The notes below the pieces were generated by a model. That model saw only the letters and a program-made list of their open reading frames with translations, did no database searches and was not told the origin of the DNA. This document shows positions 34,972 to 44,300 of a stretch of 64,000 nt of DNA, piece by piece (position 1 is the stretch's first letter; every line of letters starts with the position of its first letter). Source of the stretch: Ruminococcus sp. (GTDB taxonomy: Bacteria; Bacillota; Clostridia; Oscillospirales; Acutalibacteraceae); assembly GCA_017404145.1 (NCBI GenBank), contig JAFRCW010000019.1, forward strand, positions 1-64,000, in the 5' to 3' direction. Position numbers and translations under genes: made by a program.

Positions 34972-36165
34972 ATGAATTATCCTTTCTCTAACAAGGTGTT
35001 GGCGTTAAAGCCCAACGCGATCCGAGAAATTTTAAAAAGCGCTTCCGATCCCGATGTGATCTCTCTCTCGGCGGGTAATCCCGCTCCCGACGCTTTTCCC
35101 GTAGAAGCGATCCGTGAGATCTCCGAGAGGATCCTCAGAGAGAACCCTATCGGTGCGCTGCAGTACGGCGTGTCTGAGGGCTATCAGCCGCTCAGAGATA
35201 CGTTGAAGCAATATCTCAAAGAGAAGCATAACATCGGTACCGATGATGATGAGCTGATCATCGTTTCCGGCGCTCAGCAGGTGATGGATATCGCCGCCAA
35301 GACCTTCCTCAATGAAGGCGACGTCCTCTTGTGCGAAGCCCCGTCCTTTGTCGGCGCGTTGAACACCTTCCGCAGCTATAACACTGAGCTGGTCGGCGTG
35401 ACCGTTGAGCCTGACGGTATGGATATGAACGAGCTGGAGGAAAAGCTCAAAGCCTATCCCAACGCGAAGATGATTTATACCATCCCGAACTTCCAGAATC
35501 CCTCCGGCGTGACCATGAGCTTGGAGAAGAGAAAGAAGCTCTATGAGCTGGCGGTGCAGTATCACGTAATGATCATCGAGGACAATCCCTACGGCGATCT
35601 TCGTTATTACGGTGAGGATGTTCCCGCGATCAAGAGCTTTGATCGTGAAGGGATCGTGATCTACTCCGGTTCCTTCTCCAAGGTGATCTCTCCCGGTATC
35701 CGCGTCGGCTTTATGGAAGCGAACCGGCAGGCGATGGCGAAGATGATCATCTGCAAGCAGGGTCAGGATGTCCATACAACGATGTGGAGCCAGATGCTCG
35801 CTTTTGAGCTGATGACAAAATATGACTTTGAAGCCCATCTGAACTTCCTGCGCGATCTCTACAGAGAAAAAGCGAATCTCTGTATGAGCCTGCTCGACGA
35901 ATATGCGGTACCCGCAGGGATCACATACAACCGTATCGAGGGCGGTCTGTTCATCTGGTGCGATCTGCCCGAGAGTGTCGATATGCTCGACTTCTGCAAG
36001 CAGCTGACCGAGAGAAAGGTCTGCGTCGTACCCGGCAATGCGTTTTTGACCGATTCCTCTCTGCCGTGTCACTCCTTCCGCATCAACTTCTCCACCCCGA
36101 CCGACGAACAGCTGACCGAGGGCATCAAGGTGATCGGCAGGTTAGCGTCCGAAATCATCCGATAA
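34972..36165 (+). CDS. PLP-dependent aminotransferase, class I/II (LysN/MocR-like)
   Basis: The protein has 397 residues from ATG 34972 (AAAAAGG upstream; TTG 34963 is too close to that site). VISLSAGNPAPDAFP, YTIPNFQNPSGVTMS and the PLP-lysine motif SGSFSKVISPGIRVGF place it in the 2-aminoadipate/valine-pyruvate type fold-I aminotransferases. The amino acid substrate is uncertain. It stands 14 bases before trpS and shares its promoter, an unusual pairing that may hint at aromatic amino acid use, but this is weak. Confidence 0.9.
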   Translation: MNYPFSNKVLALKPNAIREILKSASDPDVISLSAGNPAPDAFPVEAIREISERILRENPIGALQYGVSEGYQPLRDTLKQYLKEKHNIGTDDDELIIVSGAQQVMDIAAKTFLNEGDVLLCEAPSFVGALNTFRSYNTELVGVTVEPDGMDMNELEEKLKAYPNAKMIYTIPNFQNPSGVTMSLEKRKKLYELAVQYHVMIIEDNPYGDLRYYGEDVPAIKSFDREGIVIYSGSFSKVISPGIRVGFMEANRQAMAKMIICKQGQDVHTTMWSQMLAFELMTKYDFEAHLNFLRDLYREKANLCMSLLDEYAVPAGITYNRIEGGLFIWCDLPESVDMLDFCKQLTERKVCVVPGNAFLTDSSLPCHSFRINFSTPTDEQLTEGIKVIGRLASEIIR

Positions 36166-36179
36166 ATAAGGTGACTATT

Positions 36180-37205
36180 ATGGAAAACCAAGCAGTACAA
36201 ACGACTGAAAAGAAAAAAGAAACCGTATTCTCCGCGATCCAGCCTTCGGGCGCGATCACGCTGGGCAACTACCTCGGCGCGATCCGCAATTGGGTGAGAA
36301 TGCAGGAGAGCGGCGACTATCACTGCATCTACGCTTTGGCGGATCTTCACACCATCACGGTGCGTCAGGAGCCCGCTCAGTTCCGCAAGAACGTGATCGA
36401 TATGTACGCTTCTATCCTCGCCTGCGGCGTGGATGTGGAAAAGGCGCCGTTTTTTATCCAGAGCCATAACCCCAATCACGCGGTGATGGCGTGGATCTTA
36501 GACTGCTACACCCAGTTCGGCGAGCTGTCCCGTATGACCCAGTTCAAGGACAAGAGCGCGAAACACGCGGACAACATCAACGCGGGACTGTTCACTTATC
36601 CCTCTCTGATGGCGGGCGATATCCTGCTCTATCAGGCGGACAAGGTGCCGGTCGGCGCGGATCAAAAGCAGCATATCGAGCTGACCCGCGATATTGCGAA
36701 TCGTTTCAATTCGATCTACGGCAACGTGTTCAAGATCCCCGAGGGCTTTATTCCGAAGGACGGCGCGCGCGTGATGAGCCTGCAGAACCCGCTGAACAAA
36801 ATGTCTAAATCCGACGAGAACGTCAACGGCTACGTCCTCTTGACCGATCCCGATAACGTAATTATGAAGAAGTTCAAGCGCGCGGTCACCGACAGCGAGG
36901 CAAAGGTGCGCTATGCCGAGGGCAAAGAGGGCATCAATAACCTGATGTCCATCTATTCCGCCGTGACAGGGCTTAGCTTTGAACAGATCGAGCATGACTT
37001 TGACGGCAAGGGCTACGGCGACTTCAAGACCGCTGTCGGCGAAGCGGTCATCGCGGAGATCGCTCCGATCAGAAAACGCTATGAGGAATATCTGAAAGAT
37101 AAGAAGTATCTCGAAGAGTGCTACAGAAAGTCCGACGAGTTCGCGATCCGCTATTCCTCCCGTACCGTAGAAAAAGCGATGAAGAAGATCGGCTTTGTCA
37201 AATAA
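36180..37205 (+). CDS. trpS: Tryptophanyl-tRNA synthetase
   Basis: The protein has 341 residues from ATG 36180 behind AAGGTGA. The class I signatures are PSGAITLGNYLGA (HIGH-like) and NKMSKSDENVNG (KMSKS). It charges tRNA-Trp. The frame is open for 74 codons further upstream, but that part overlaps the aminotransferase gene. No T-box leader is seen. A long terminator follows. Confidence 0.97.
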   Translation: MENQAVQTTEKKKETVFSAIQPSGAITLGNYLGAIRNWVRMQESGDYHCIYALADLHTITVRQEPAQFRKNVIDMYASILACGVDVEKAPFFIQSHNPNHAVMAWILDCYTQFGELSRMTQFKDKSAKHADNINAGLFTYPSLMAGDILLYQADKVPVGADQKQHIELTRDIANRFNSIYGNVFKIPEGFIPKDGARVMSLQNPLNKMSKSDENVNGYVLLTDPDNVIMKKFKRAVTDSEAKVRYAEGKEGINNLMSIYSAVTGLSFEQIEHDFDGKGYGDFKTAVGEAVIAEIAPIRKRYEEYLKDKKYLEECYRKSDEFAIRYSSRTVEKAMKKIGFVK

Positions 37206-37212
37206 GTTATTA

Positions 37213-37271
37213 AAAAAAAAGCGCTGCAAAGATCGAAGCAATTTGCTTCGATCTTCACAGCGCTTTTTGTT
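37213..37271 (+). terminator. trpS terminator with double stem
   Basis: AAAAAGCGCTG and CAGCGCTTTTT form the outer stem and AGATCGAAGCAA with TTGCTTCGATCT the inner stem, with A and T runs at the base. It works in both directions and may also serve the convergent LRR gene. Confidence 0.92.
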
Positions 37272-37316
37272 TTCTTAATAGGGAAATGATCGCACGATGA
37301 TGCGAAATGCGCGCAA

Positions 37317-39518
37317 TTACGGCAGTCGTTCTTTGATATGATAGGGAATCGGCAATAACGCCAAGTATTTCTGTAGATATGAAACATCTGTTATATTTAA
37401 CCTATCGTTGCTGATATCGCCGCAGAATTGAACGATCTCGGGGTTATGAACATATATTTTGGCTAAATATTTCTGGATGACGGTAGCGTCCAGAATAGAT
37501 ATTTCCCAGTCGTTATCTGCGTCGCCGGGGAGCAGATGATCCTGTACATCCGGGGCGATGAAGGACATTGTGCCGACAACATCTTTTATATGATCGCTGT
37601 CTGAAAGATCTGTCAGCGCTTCATCTGCCGCATATAAATTTTTGATTGTGTTTCTTATTTCTGCGTTTCCTTCATTTTGGACAGTATAAGATGATCTGAT
37701 CAAAACAGCGTTATCATTATCAAAGAGGAAGCTCGACGAAGCTACGGCGCTATATACATAAGAATTGCCGACCAAGCGGGCTAACGTATTGTTTTGCAGG
37801 ATCGGAAACATATAAGGCAGATCTGTTACAATACCGTCTTCATCGACCTTATCGAGAGGCTTCAGCACATCATCGGTGAATTCTTGAGCAGCTTGGATAG
37901 ATACGATTTCTCCGCTGCCGGCAGAGCCGGACGTGTTCAGTACGGTGTAAACTGTGAAGCTTTCCCCGACGTGGAACACCGTTGTCGTACTGTTTCCGCA
38001 GATATCATAGATGGTAACGTCAGCGGTTTTCTCCGAGAACGTCGGCGCTTCTGTCTGCGGTTGTGTCTCAGGTTCTGTAGGAAGAGCGTTCAGGTTGACG
38101 AACAGAAAACCGTTTTCATCCGCATATGTCTGGGCGGCAGTTCCTTCATAACCGTATATAGTGAAGCCCTTGACCTTATTGTAGTATTCACCGTTTTCAT
38201 AATAGTACCCCAGCGCGTTTTCTCCGATCGTTTTGACAGATGACGGAATCGTAATCTCAGAAACTTTGTTGCAGCAGTAGAAAGCGCGTTTTTGGATTTT
38301 AGTGACAGAATCGGGTAGAAGGATCGAGGTTAACGCTGTGCAATGGTCAAACGCAAACTCGCCGATGCTTGTTACGTTTTCGGGAATATGTATGGTTTTT
38401 AATTTCCAGCAGGAGTTAAAGGCGCTGTTTCCGATACTTCTGACAGAGTCGGGAAGGCTGATATCTTCTAAGCGGTCGCAACCGTCGAAGGTATAATCGC
38501 CGATTGCGGAAATACCGTCCGGTATATTGATTTTCGTAATTTTTTCACAACCTCTGAAAGCGCCGCTGCCTATACTTGTCACTGTATCGGGAATCAGGAT
38601 GTTTCCTGTTACATTACGGCAATCATAAAACGCTTGATATCCGATGATTTCAAGCTGTGGAGGCAGAATAAGGGTGGTTAACTGATAACAAAAGTAGAAA
38701 GCGTTGCTTCCGATCTTCTTAACCGTGTCCGGAAATGTGACTGAGGTGAGGCTTGTATACCGGTAAAACGCACTTGATCCGATTGATGTAACGGTATATC
38801 CGTCTATCTCAGAGGGGATATCCAGTATTGCCGGGCTGCCGCTGCAGCCTATAATCTCAGCCGTACCGTCGTCGAGAACCTTGTATTGATACACAACGTC
38901 TGAAGGATCCGGCGCCTGTGTAGCGGGAGACGGCGTAGTAGGAGAAGTATCCTGTGACCAGTGAGCATACAGAGTGGCGCTTTCCGTGAATTTTGTATCG
39001 CTGTAGATTCTGGTTCCTCCTGAAGAAGCTGTATACCATCCGAGGAAGGTATAGCCGTAGGCGTACGGCGTCGGCAGCGTTCCGATCGCTTCTCCGTATT
39101 CGACCGTCTGAGAAGGGACGCTCACATATGGATTAGAGGATGAGAAGGAGATCGTCAGCGATTCAGGCTTGTTGATCTTGATGTAATAGCTCTCCGCGCC
39201 GCTGAGCAGATATCTGGCACCGGTGAGTTGATTGACCTGCCAGTAATAGTAGTTGCAGGTGATGATAGCGGTAAGCGATGAGTATGAGAGAACTTTTACC
39301 GTGCCGTAGGTGAAGTTACCGGACACGCTCACGGCGGAGGTGTTCGATACCCAGCTGGCATTGTGAAGCGTTTTATTGGTTTCTAAGTGAAGCGTTTTTG
39401 TCTGACCGACATCCATATAATAGGTGGTGATAGCACCGGCGCTGAGTGAATGAAAGCACACGGAAATCATAGTGAATGCAATTACCAGCGCAAGCAGAGC
39501 CGACAACGTTTTTTTCAT
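37317..39518 (-). CDS. Secreted BspA-type leucine-rich-repeat protein with dockerin
   Basis: The protein has 733 residues. It has a signal peptide (about 1-28, KK-hydrophobic-AGA), an InlB-type repeat (YGYTFLGWYTASSGGT and LYAHW, about 145-195), eight or nine LRR_5/BspA repeats (about 225-445; units like TVTSIGSSAFYRYTSLTSV), a Pro/Glu/Thr linker, a cohesin-like or beta domain (about 500-650), and a C-terminal dockerin pair (665-725: GDADNDWEISILDAT and GDISNDRLNITD). It is exported and probably docked to a cohesin on the surface or in a cellulosome-like complex. GGGAGT precedes ATG 39518. It may mediate adhesion or protein-protein contact. Confidence 0.9.
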   Translation of the reverse strand: MKKTLSALLALVIAFTMISVCFHSLSAGAITTYYMDVGQTKTLHLETNKTLHNASWVSNTSAVSVSGNFTYGTVKVLSYSSLTAIITCNYYYWQVNQLTGARYLLSGAESYYIKINKPESLTISFSSSNPYVSVPSQTVEYGEAIGTLPTPYAYGYTFLGWYTASSGGTRIYSDTKFTESATLYAHWSQDTSPTTPSPATQAPDPSDVVYQYKVLDDGTAEIIGCSGSPAILDIPSEIDGYTVTSIGSSAFYRYTSLTSVTFPDTVKKIGSNAFYFCYQLTTLILPPQLEIIGYQAFYDCRNVTGNILIPDTVTSIGSGAFRGCEKITKINIPDGISAIGDYTFDGCDRLEDISLPDSVRSIGNSAFNSCWKLKTIHIPENVTSIGEFAFDHCTALTSILLPDSVTKIQKRAFYCCNKVSEITIPSSVKTIGENALGYYYENGEYYNKVKGFTIYGYEGTAAQTYADENGFLFVNLNALPTEPETQPQTEAPTFSEKTADVTIYDICGNSTTTVFHVGESFTVYTVLNTSGSAGSGEIVSIQAAQEFTDDVLKPLDKVDEDGIVTDLPYMFPILQNNTLARLVGNSYVYSAVASSSFLFDNDNAVLIRSSYTVQNEGNAEIRNTIKNLYAADEALTDLSDSDHIKDVVGTMSFIAPDVQDHLLPGDADNDWEISILDATVIQKYLAKIYVHNPEIVQFCGDISNDRLNITDVSYLQKYLALLPIPYHIKERLP

Positions 39519-39577
39519 CGTTTTACTCCCTTCAAATACTCTTAGTTGCCAATGATAATGCTATGTTCGGGCTCTTT

Positions 39578-40264
39578 TTATACCTCTTCTTTTGTCAGGA
39601 ATTTGACGGCTTTTTCGATCGAGTCCTTACAGTCGGAGAAGTCCTGACCGCGGCTGCGGTAGTCGTACATCGTGGTAAACTTTGTTACCGAATCATAGAG
39701 CGAATCCATATAGGTCGCCGTCAGACGGTTGGTCGCTTCGATAAAATCGGAGAAGTACTTTTTATCCACCGTTTTTTTCGACGCGCCTGTCATTACCAGC
39801 GCGTAGTGATCAAGACAGATATACTCCTGACCGGCATACAGCTTGCGAAATTCCTCGTCAACGCCGTACTGTGCGTAGACGGTTTTTAACAAATGCAGGA
39901 TATCTGCGTCAATGCGGTCGCAGACATAGCAGGTATGCTCCAAATTGCGGATCGCTTCGATCATCTTTTTGTCGGGAGCGTCGGAGAGCTTTTTCGGCAG
40001 AGCCTTTGCTCTCATCTCTTCGATATGGGTCTGCAAGAGCAGGGCGTTGGAGAGTCGCGGTCCGGTTTTCACCATTTGGCTGTAGTGACGGTGGCAGAAG
40101 CCGGTCTTGTTGGTCTGCACCCTGACGTCCGGCGCCATCATCGCCGAACCGGTGATGAACTCAACATACTGTTCCTCGAGCATCTGATGCATCCGGCAGA
40201 TCGGACAGCCGCCGGTTTCTCTGAAAATATCGTTGATGGGTATGGTACAGATGTTTTCTTTCAT
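39578..40264 (-). CDS. DUF6062-type Cys/His-rich protein
   Basis: The protein has 228 residues. Two related metal-site patterns are present: CPICRM ... FCHRHY in the first half and CYVCDR ... CLDHY in the second, suggesting an internal duplication binding two metal ions or an Fe-S/zinc centre. It has no signal peptide and is probably cytoplasmic. It matches my memory of the DUF6062 family, whose function is unknown. AGGGGATC precedes the ATG, and it diverges from the glycosylase gene. Confidence 0.75.
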   Translation of the reverse strand: MKENICTIPINDIFRETGGCPICRMHQMLEEQYVEFITGSAMMAPDVRVQTNKTGFCHRHYSQMVKTGPRLSNALLLQTHIEEMRAKALPKKLSDAPDKKMIEAIRNLEHTCYVCDRIDADILHLLKTVYAQYGVDEEFRKLYAGQEYICLDHYALVMTGASKKTVDKKYFSDFIEATNRLTATYMDSLYDSVTKFTTMYDYRSRGQDFSDCKDSIEKAVKFLTKEEV

Positions 40265-40377
40265 AATAGATCCCCTTCTTTTTTCGACCGCTTTATAAGA
40301 ATCGTATGATATGTTTACTGGATTTTTCTCTATTCCTATGCTATACTATTTTCATCGTTTTGTAAAGGGCAGCGGGT

Positions 40378-41196
40378 ATGGAACAGAAAATTATTTTTGA
40401 AAATATTACGGATCTCAATCTGAAAGAGACCTTTCACTGCGGTCAGTGCTTTCGGTTTGCGGAGAATGAGGACGGCTCCTTTTCCGGCGTTGTCAGAGGA
40501 CGCGCGGTAACGGCTGAAAAGAACGGCAACACGTTTATCCTTCACGGCGCAAAAGAAGCGGACAGAGCGCTGTGGGAGGACTACTTTGATCTGCATCGGG
40601 ATTACGGTGATGTCAAGAGAAAACTCTCCGATGTACATCCCATAATGAAAGAAGCGGCGTCCTACGCTTCGGGAATCCGTATCCTTTCTCAGGACCCGTT
40701 TGAAGCGCTGATCACTTTCATTATCTCCCAGAATAACAATATCAAGAGGATCACCGGTATTATCGACCGGCTGTGTATATGTTTCGGTGAAGAGATCTCA
40801 GCGAACGTATACGCCTTTCCGACTGCAGAAGCGCTTGCCGCGCTGACCGAGGACGACCTTACACCCATCCGCGCGGGCTTTCGCCATAAGTATATCCTTG
40901 ACGCGGCAAAAAAGGTCAGCGCGGGAGAGATCGACTTGGAAAGTCTCAGAGGTTTGCCCTATGAAGACGCCAGACATGAGCTGATGAAAATCAAGGGCGT
41001 AGGGATCAAGGTCGCCGACTGCGTCCTGCTCTACGGTCTGCACCGGCTTGACGCTTTCCCGATGGACGTCTGGATGAAACGCGCGATGAAGGAGCTTTTT
41101 GATGGTATGGATCCGGCAATATTCGGCGAATACGCCGGTATCGCCCAGCAGTACATATTCCACTATTCCCGTATGCATCCGGAGCTGTTCAAATAA
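40378..41196 (+). CDS. 8-oxoguanine DNA glycosylase (OGG1-type)
   Basis: The protein has 272 residues. The N-terminal OGG_N domain (FHCGQCFRF) is followed by the HhH-GPD domain. MKIKGVGIKVADC gives the Schiff-base Lys211 and FPMDVW the catalytic Asp230. SQDPFEALITFIISQNNNI is a family signature. It excises 8-oxo-G from DNA. Unlike Nth, it has no Fe-S cluster ligands. With nth, this is the second base-excision enzyme in the window. Confidence 0.95.
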   Translation: MEQKIIFENITDLNLKETFHCGQCFRFAENEDGSFSGVVRGRAVTAEKNGNTFILHGAKEADRALWEDYFDLHRDYGDVKRKLSDVHPIMKEAASYASGIRILSQDPFEALITFIISQNNNIKRITGIIDRLCICFGEEISANVYAFPTAEALAALTEDDLTPIRAGFRHKYILDAAKKVSAGEIDLESLRGLPYEDARHELMKIKGVGIKVADCVLLYGLHRLDAFPMDVWMKRAMKELFDGMDPAIFGEYAGIAQQYIFHYSRMHPELFK

Positions 41197-41212
41197 ATGT
41201 CTTATTTATAAC

Positions 41213-41247
41213 AAAGCGGAGCCGTCATCGACGGCTCCTTCGCTTTG
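41213..41247. terminator. Hairpin between convergent genes
   Basis: AAAGCG-GA-GCCGTC and GACGGC-TCCTT-CGCTTT form an interrupted stem between the glycosylase and lipoprotein stops. There is no strong T run. Confidence 0.6.
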
Positions 41248-41249
41248 CC

Positions 41250-41843
41250 TTATTCCCATCGAAAGGATTCCAGTATTTGTTCTCTGGTATCTTTTAACTG
41301 ATTGATCTCATCTTCAAAATGCAGATCGGTTTGTACGTCGGAGGGTTTATCCCAGCATACCATATATTCGTCATCCTGATAGATGTCTGTTCCGGTTGAG
41401 CCATTCGCCGTATAAAATGTTGATCCCGCGGGCAGCGTTACCAGAGAGAATATATTCCCCGAAAGATGATATTCGGAAAAGAAACTCTCTTCGTGCTTGA
41501 ACGCGACCTCTCCCGTATCGTCATATTCAACGATCATTCCGTATTCGTTCCATACCTCGGGGATATCGACGCTCCAGCCGTATTTGTTGTTGGTATAGGT
41601 AAAGTACCCGTCGTTGGTTTCGGGAGTTTCTCCTGTTGATTGGGTAATGACGGTATAGGTTCGCTCGGCATGTTTTTCTGTCGGCGTTTCTGTTGGTGCC
41701 TCGGTGACGGTCTCTGCGGGCTTTTCTGTTAGTGCTGCGGTTTCGGTCGCGGGAGCGGTGGGCTCAGCGTCAGCTTTTTCAGCGCAGGCGCAAAGAGAAA
41801 CAGCGACAGCGATAATCAGCAAAATTATCAACGGTTTTTTCAT
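41250..41843 (-). CDS. Hypothetical lipoprotein
   Basis: The protein has 197 residues. A lipoprotein signal (AVAVSLCAC, lipidated Cys18 or Cys20) is followed by a Thr/Glu/Pro/Ala-rich stalk (about 22-65) and then a globular domain with NNKYGWSVDIPEVWNE, reminiscent of PsbP/DUF-type surface domains. It is anchored to the outer face of the membrane. AGGAGATCAAA precedes the ATG. It lies downstream of glgP but behind a hairpin. The function is unknown. Confidence 0.8.
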   Translation of the reverse strand: MKKPLIILLIIAVAVSLCACAEKADAEPTAPATETAALTEKPAETVTEAPTETPTEKHAERTYTVITQSTGETPETNDGYFTYTNNKYGWSVDIPEVWNEYGMIVEYDDTGEVAFKHEESFFSEYHLSGNIFSLVTLPAGSTFYTANGSTGTDIYQDDEYMVCWDKPSDVQTDLHFEDEINQLKDTREQILESFRWE

Positions 41844-41862
41844 TTTGATCTCCTATCATAAC

Positions 41863-41891
41863 AAGACCCCCTATTTGCTAGGGGGTCTTTT
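41863..41891 (-). terminator. glgP terminator
   Basis: AAGACCCCCTA and TAGGGGGTCTT form an 11-bp stem with a 5-base loop after the glgP stop. Confidence 0.8.
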
Positions 41892-41910
41892 CAGTTCTGT
41901 ACAGTATATT

Positions 41911-44274
41911 TTACGAATGGCTGACCTTCCAGATCTCGTCTGCGTACTGGAGGATGGTGCGGTCAGAGCTGAACTTGCCGCAGTGGGCAACGTTCTGCAG
42001 ACACTTTGCGCCGAAGCCGATGCGATCCTTATACTCTCTGTTGACCGTGAGCTTCTTCTCAACATAATCCTCAAGATCATACAGGACATAGTAATGATCG
42101 GGCATATGCCAAGCGGTGCCGACCAGCAGAGAATCACGCAGCTCGCTGAAGCTGCCTTCGCCGGTTGCGCCGTTGTCGTTGAAATGCTCCTTGTCGATCA
42201 GGGTATCGACAACGCGCTTGATCATCGGGTTCTCGTTGTAGAACTTCTGGGAGTTGTAGCCGACTCTCTTGAGAACGTTGATCTCCTCGACCTTCGCGCC
42301 GAAGATGTACTCGTTCTGTTCGCCTGCCTGCTCTGCGATCTCGATGTTAGCGCCGTCATAGGTGCCTAAGGTCACCGCGCCGTTGAACATAAACTTCATA
42401 TTACCGGTACCGGAAGCTTCCGTACCCGCTGTGGAGGTCTGCTCGGAGACGTCTGCGGCAACAACCAGCTTCTCGGCGTAGGATACGTTGTAGTTGCTGA
42501 CGAATACGACCTGCAGCTTATCCTTGGTGTCGGGATCGTTGTTGACCAGCTTCGCGATCTCGTTGATATACTTGATGATCGCCTTGGCTCTCTTGTAGCC
42601 GGGAGCGGCTTTCGCGCCGAAGATGAAGCAGGTGGGCTGGAAGTCGGGCAGCTGACCGTCCTTGAGCTTGAAGTAGATCCACAGGATCGAGAACGCGTTT
42701 AAGAGCTGTCTCTTATACTCGTGCAGTCTCTTGACCTGGATGTCAAAGATGAAGTCCGGGTTCACATCTACGCCGTCCATCTTCTTGATATAGGCGGCGA
42801 GCTGCTGCTTTTTCTGATACTTGATATCATTGAACTGAGCGATGGTATCGGGATTGATCTTTTCGGCAAGGGCTTCCATCTGATTCATATCCTTCAGCCA
42901 GCCGTCGCCGATCTGATTGGTGATGAAGGAAGCGAGCTCGGGGTTGCACATACCGAGCCAGCGTCTCTGGGTGATACCGTTGGTCTTGTTCTGGAAGCGC
43001 TTCGGATATACCCAGTACCACTCTTTGAGAACGTCCTTCTTCAGGATTTCCGTATGGATAGCGGCAACGCCGTTGACATAGCTGCTGACATACATCGCGA
43101 GTCTTGCCATATGGATCTTGCCGTCCCAGAGGATGCTCATAGCGTCGATGCAGCTCTGCTCCACGCCCTTGTCCTTGAGGTCGTTTCTCTGGAAGTGATG
43201 GATGCGGTTGATGATCTCATAAACCTCGGGAACGATCATCTCGACCAGCTCGATATCCCACTTTTCAAGAGCCTCGGACATGATGGTGTGGTTGGTGTAG
43301 TTAAAGGTTCTGCGGGCGATATCCAGAGCCTCTTCAAAGGGAACGCCCTCTTCACCGAGCAGACGGATGAGCTCGGGGATGGATACGACCGGATGAGTAT
43401 CGTTGAGCTGAATTGTGATCAAGTCGGGGAACTTTGAGAAGTCGGTGCCGTGATCTCTCTTAAATCTGCGGATGATATCCTGCAAAGAAGCGGAGGAGAA
43501 GAAGTACTGCTGCTTGAATCTCAGCAGCTTGCCGGCATAGGTGTTGTCGTTGGGATAAAGGACCTTAGAGATGTTCTCGCAGTTGTTCTTATTCTTGCAG
43601 GCTTCGTCATAACGGCCTTCGTTGAACGCGACAAAGTCAAAGCCCTCTTCCGGTTCCGCCTGCCACAGACGCAGGGTGTTGATGTTCTTGGTACCGTAGC
43701 CGATGATTGCCATATCATAGGGGACAGCGACAACGTTGCTGTCTCTGAATTTGACGATCTGTGCCTGGTCCTCACGGCGGATGCACCACGGGTCAGGGTG
43801 CTTGAGCCAATCGTCGGCGATCTCGACCTGATAGCCGTCCTTGATCAGCTGCTTGAACAGACCGTACTTGTAGAAGATGCCGTAGCCGTCGAGGGGGACC
43901 TCCTGAGTTGCGGCGGAGTCGAGGAAACAGGCGGCAAGTCTGCCCAGACCGCCGTTGCCCAGCGCCGCGTCTTCGATCTCTTCAAACTGGTTGATGTCGA
44001 TGCCGTTGTCCGCCAGCAGATCGGTGACTTCCTTGAGGATGCCGAAGTTGTACAGATTGTTGTAGAACATTCTGCCCATGAGGAACTCGGCGGAGAAGTA
44101 ATAGGCGCGGCGGTTCTTCGCGTGATTGGCTTTGCTCTTGGTCCAGTTGTCGGCGATCTCGCCCATGACGGCTTTGCCGACGACATAGTGGAGCTGATAG
44201 ACATTCAGATGCTCCAGCTTGGTGCCGAATGCGCTCTGCGCATAGGCTTTGATTCTTCCAATGGTAATGCTCAT
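41911..44274 (-). CDS. glgP: Glycogen/alpha-glucan phosphorylase
   Basis: The protein has 787 residues, the usual length. It releases glucose-1-phosphate from alpha-1,4-glucans with PLP. The PLP-lysine motif is EASGTGNMKF (Lys627), followed by NGAVTLGTYDGANIEI; the N-terminal part has EDAALGNGGLGRLAACFLDS. It is 26 bases after malQ on the same strand, so debranched or transferred glucan chains from MalQ feed GlgP. GGAGGAAAG precedes the ATG. Confidence 0.98.
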   Translation of the reverse strand: MSITIGRIKAYAQSAFGTKLEHLNVYQLHYVVGKAVMGEIADNWTKSKANHAKNRRAYYFSAEFLMGRMFYNNLYNFGILKEVTDLLADNGIDINQFEEIEDAALGNGGLGRLAACFLDSAATQEVPLDGYGIFYKYGLFKQLIKDGYQVEIADDWLKHPDPWCIRREDQAQIVKFRDSNVVAVPYDMAIIGYGTKNINTLRLWQAEPEEGFDFVAFNEGRYDEACKNKNNCENISKVLYPNDNTYAGKLLRFKQQYFFSSASLQDIIRRFKRDHGTDFSKFPDLITIQLNDTHPVVSIPELIRLLGEEGVPFEEALDIARRTFNYTNHTIMSEALEKWDIELVEMIVPEVYEIINRIHHFQRNDLKDKGVEQSCIDAMSILWDGKIHMARLAMYVSSYVNGVAAIHTEILKKDVLKEWYWVYPKRFQNKTNGITQRRWLGMCNPELASFITNQIGDGWLKDMNQMEALAEKINPDTIAQFNDIKYQKKQQLAAYIKKMDGVDVNPDFIFDIQVKRLHEYKRQLLNAFSILWIYFKLKDGQLPDFQPTCFIFGAKAAPGYKRAKAIIKYINEIAKLVNNDPDTKDKLQVVFVSNYNVSYAEKLVVAADVSEQTSTAGTEASGTGNMKFMFNGAVTLGTYDGANIEIAEQAGEQNEYIFGAKVEEINVLKRVGYNSQKFYNENPMIKRVVDTLIDKEHFNDNGATGEGSFSELRDSLLVGTAWHMPDHYYVLYDLEDYVEKKLTVNREYKDRIGFGAKCLQNVAHCGKFSSDRTILQYADEIWKVSHS

Positions 44275-44300
44275 TTGCTTTCCTCCAAACTTTTCGAAGC

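Noticed and set aside
35032..36072. 346-codon minus-strand frame over the aminotransferase
   Set aside because: It is the reverse-strand shadow of a well-supported PLP enzyme gene with its own promoter and start.
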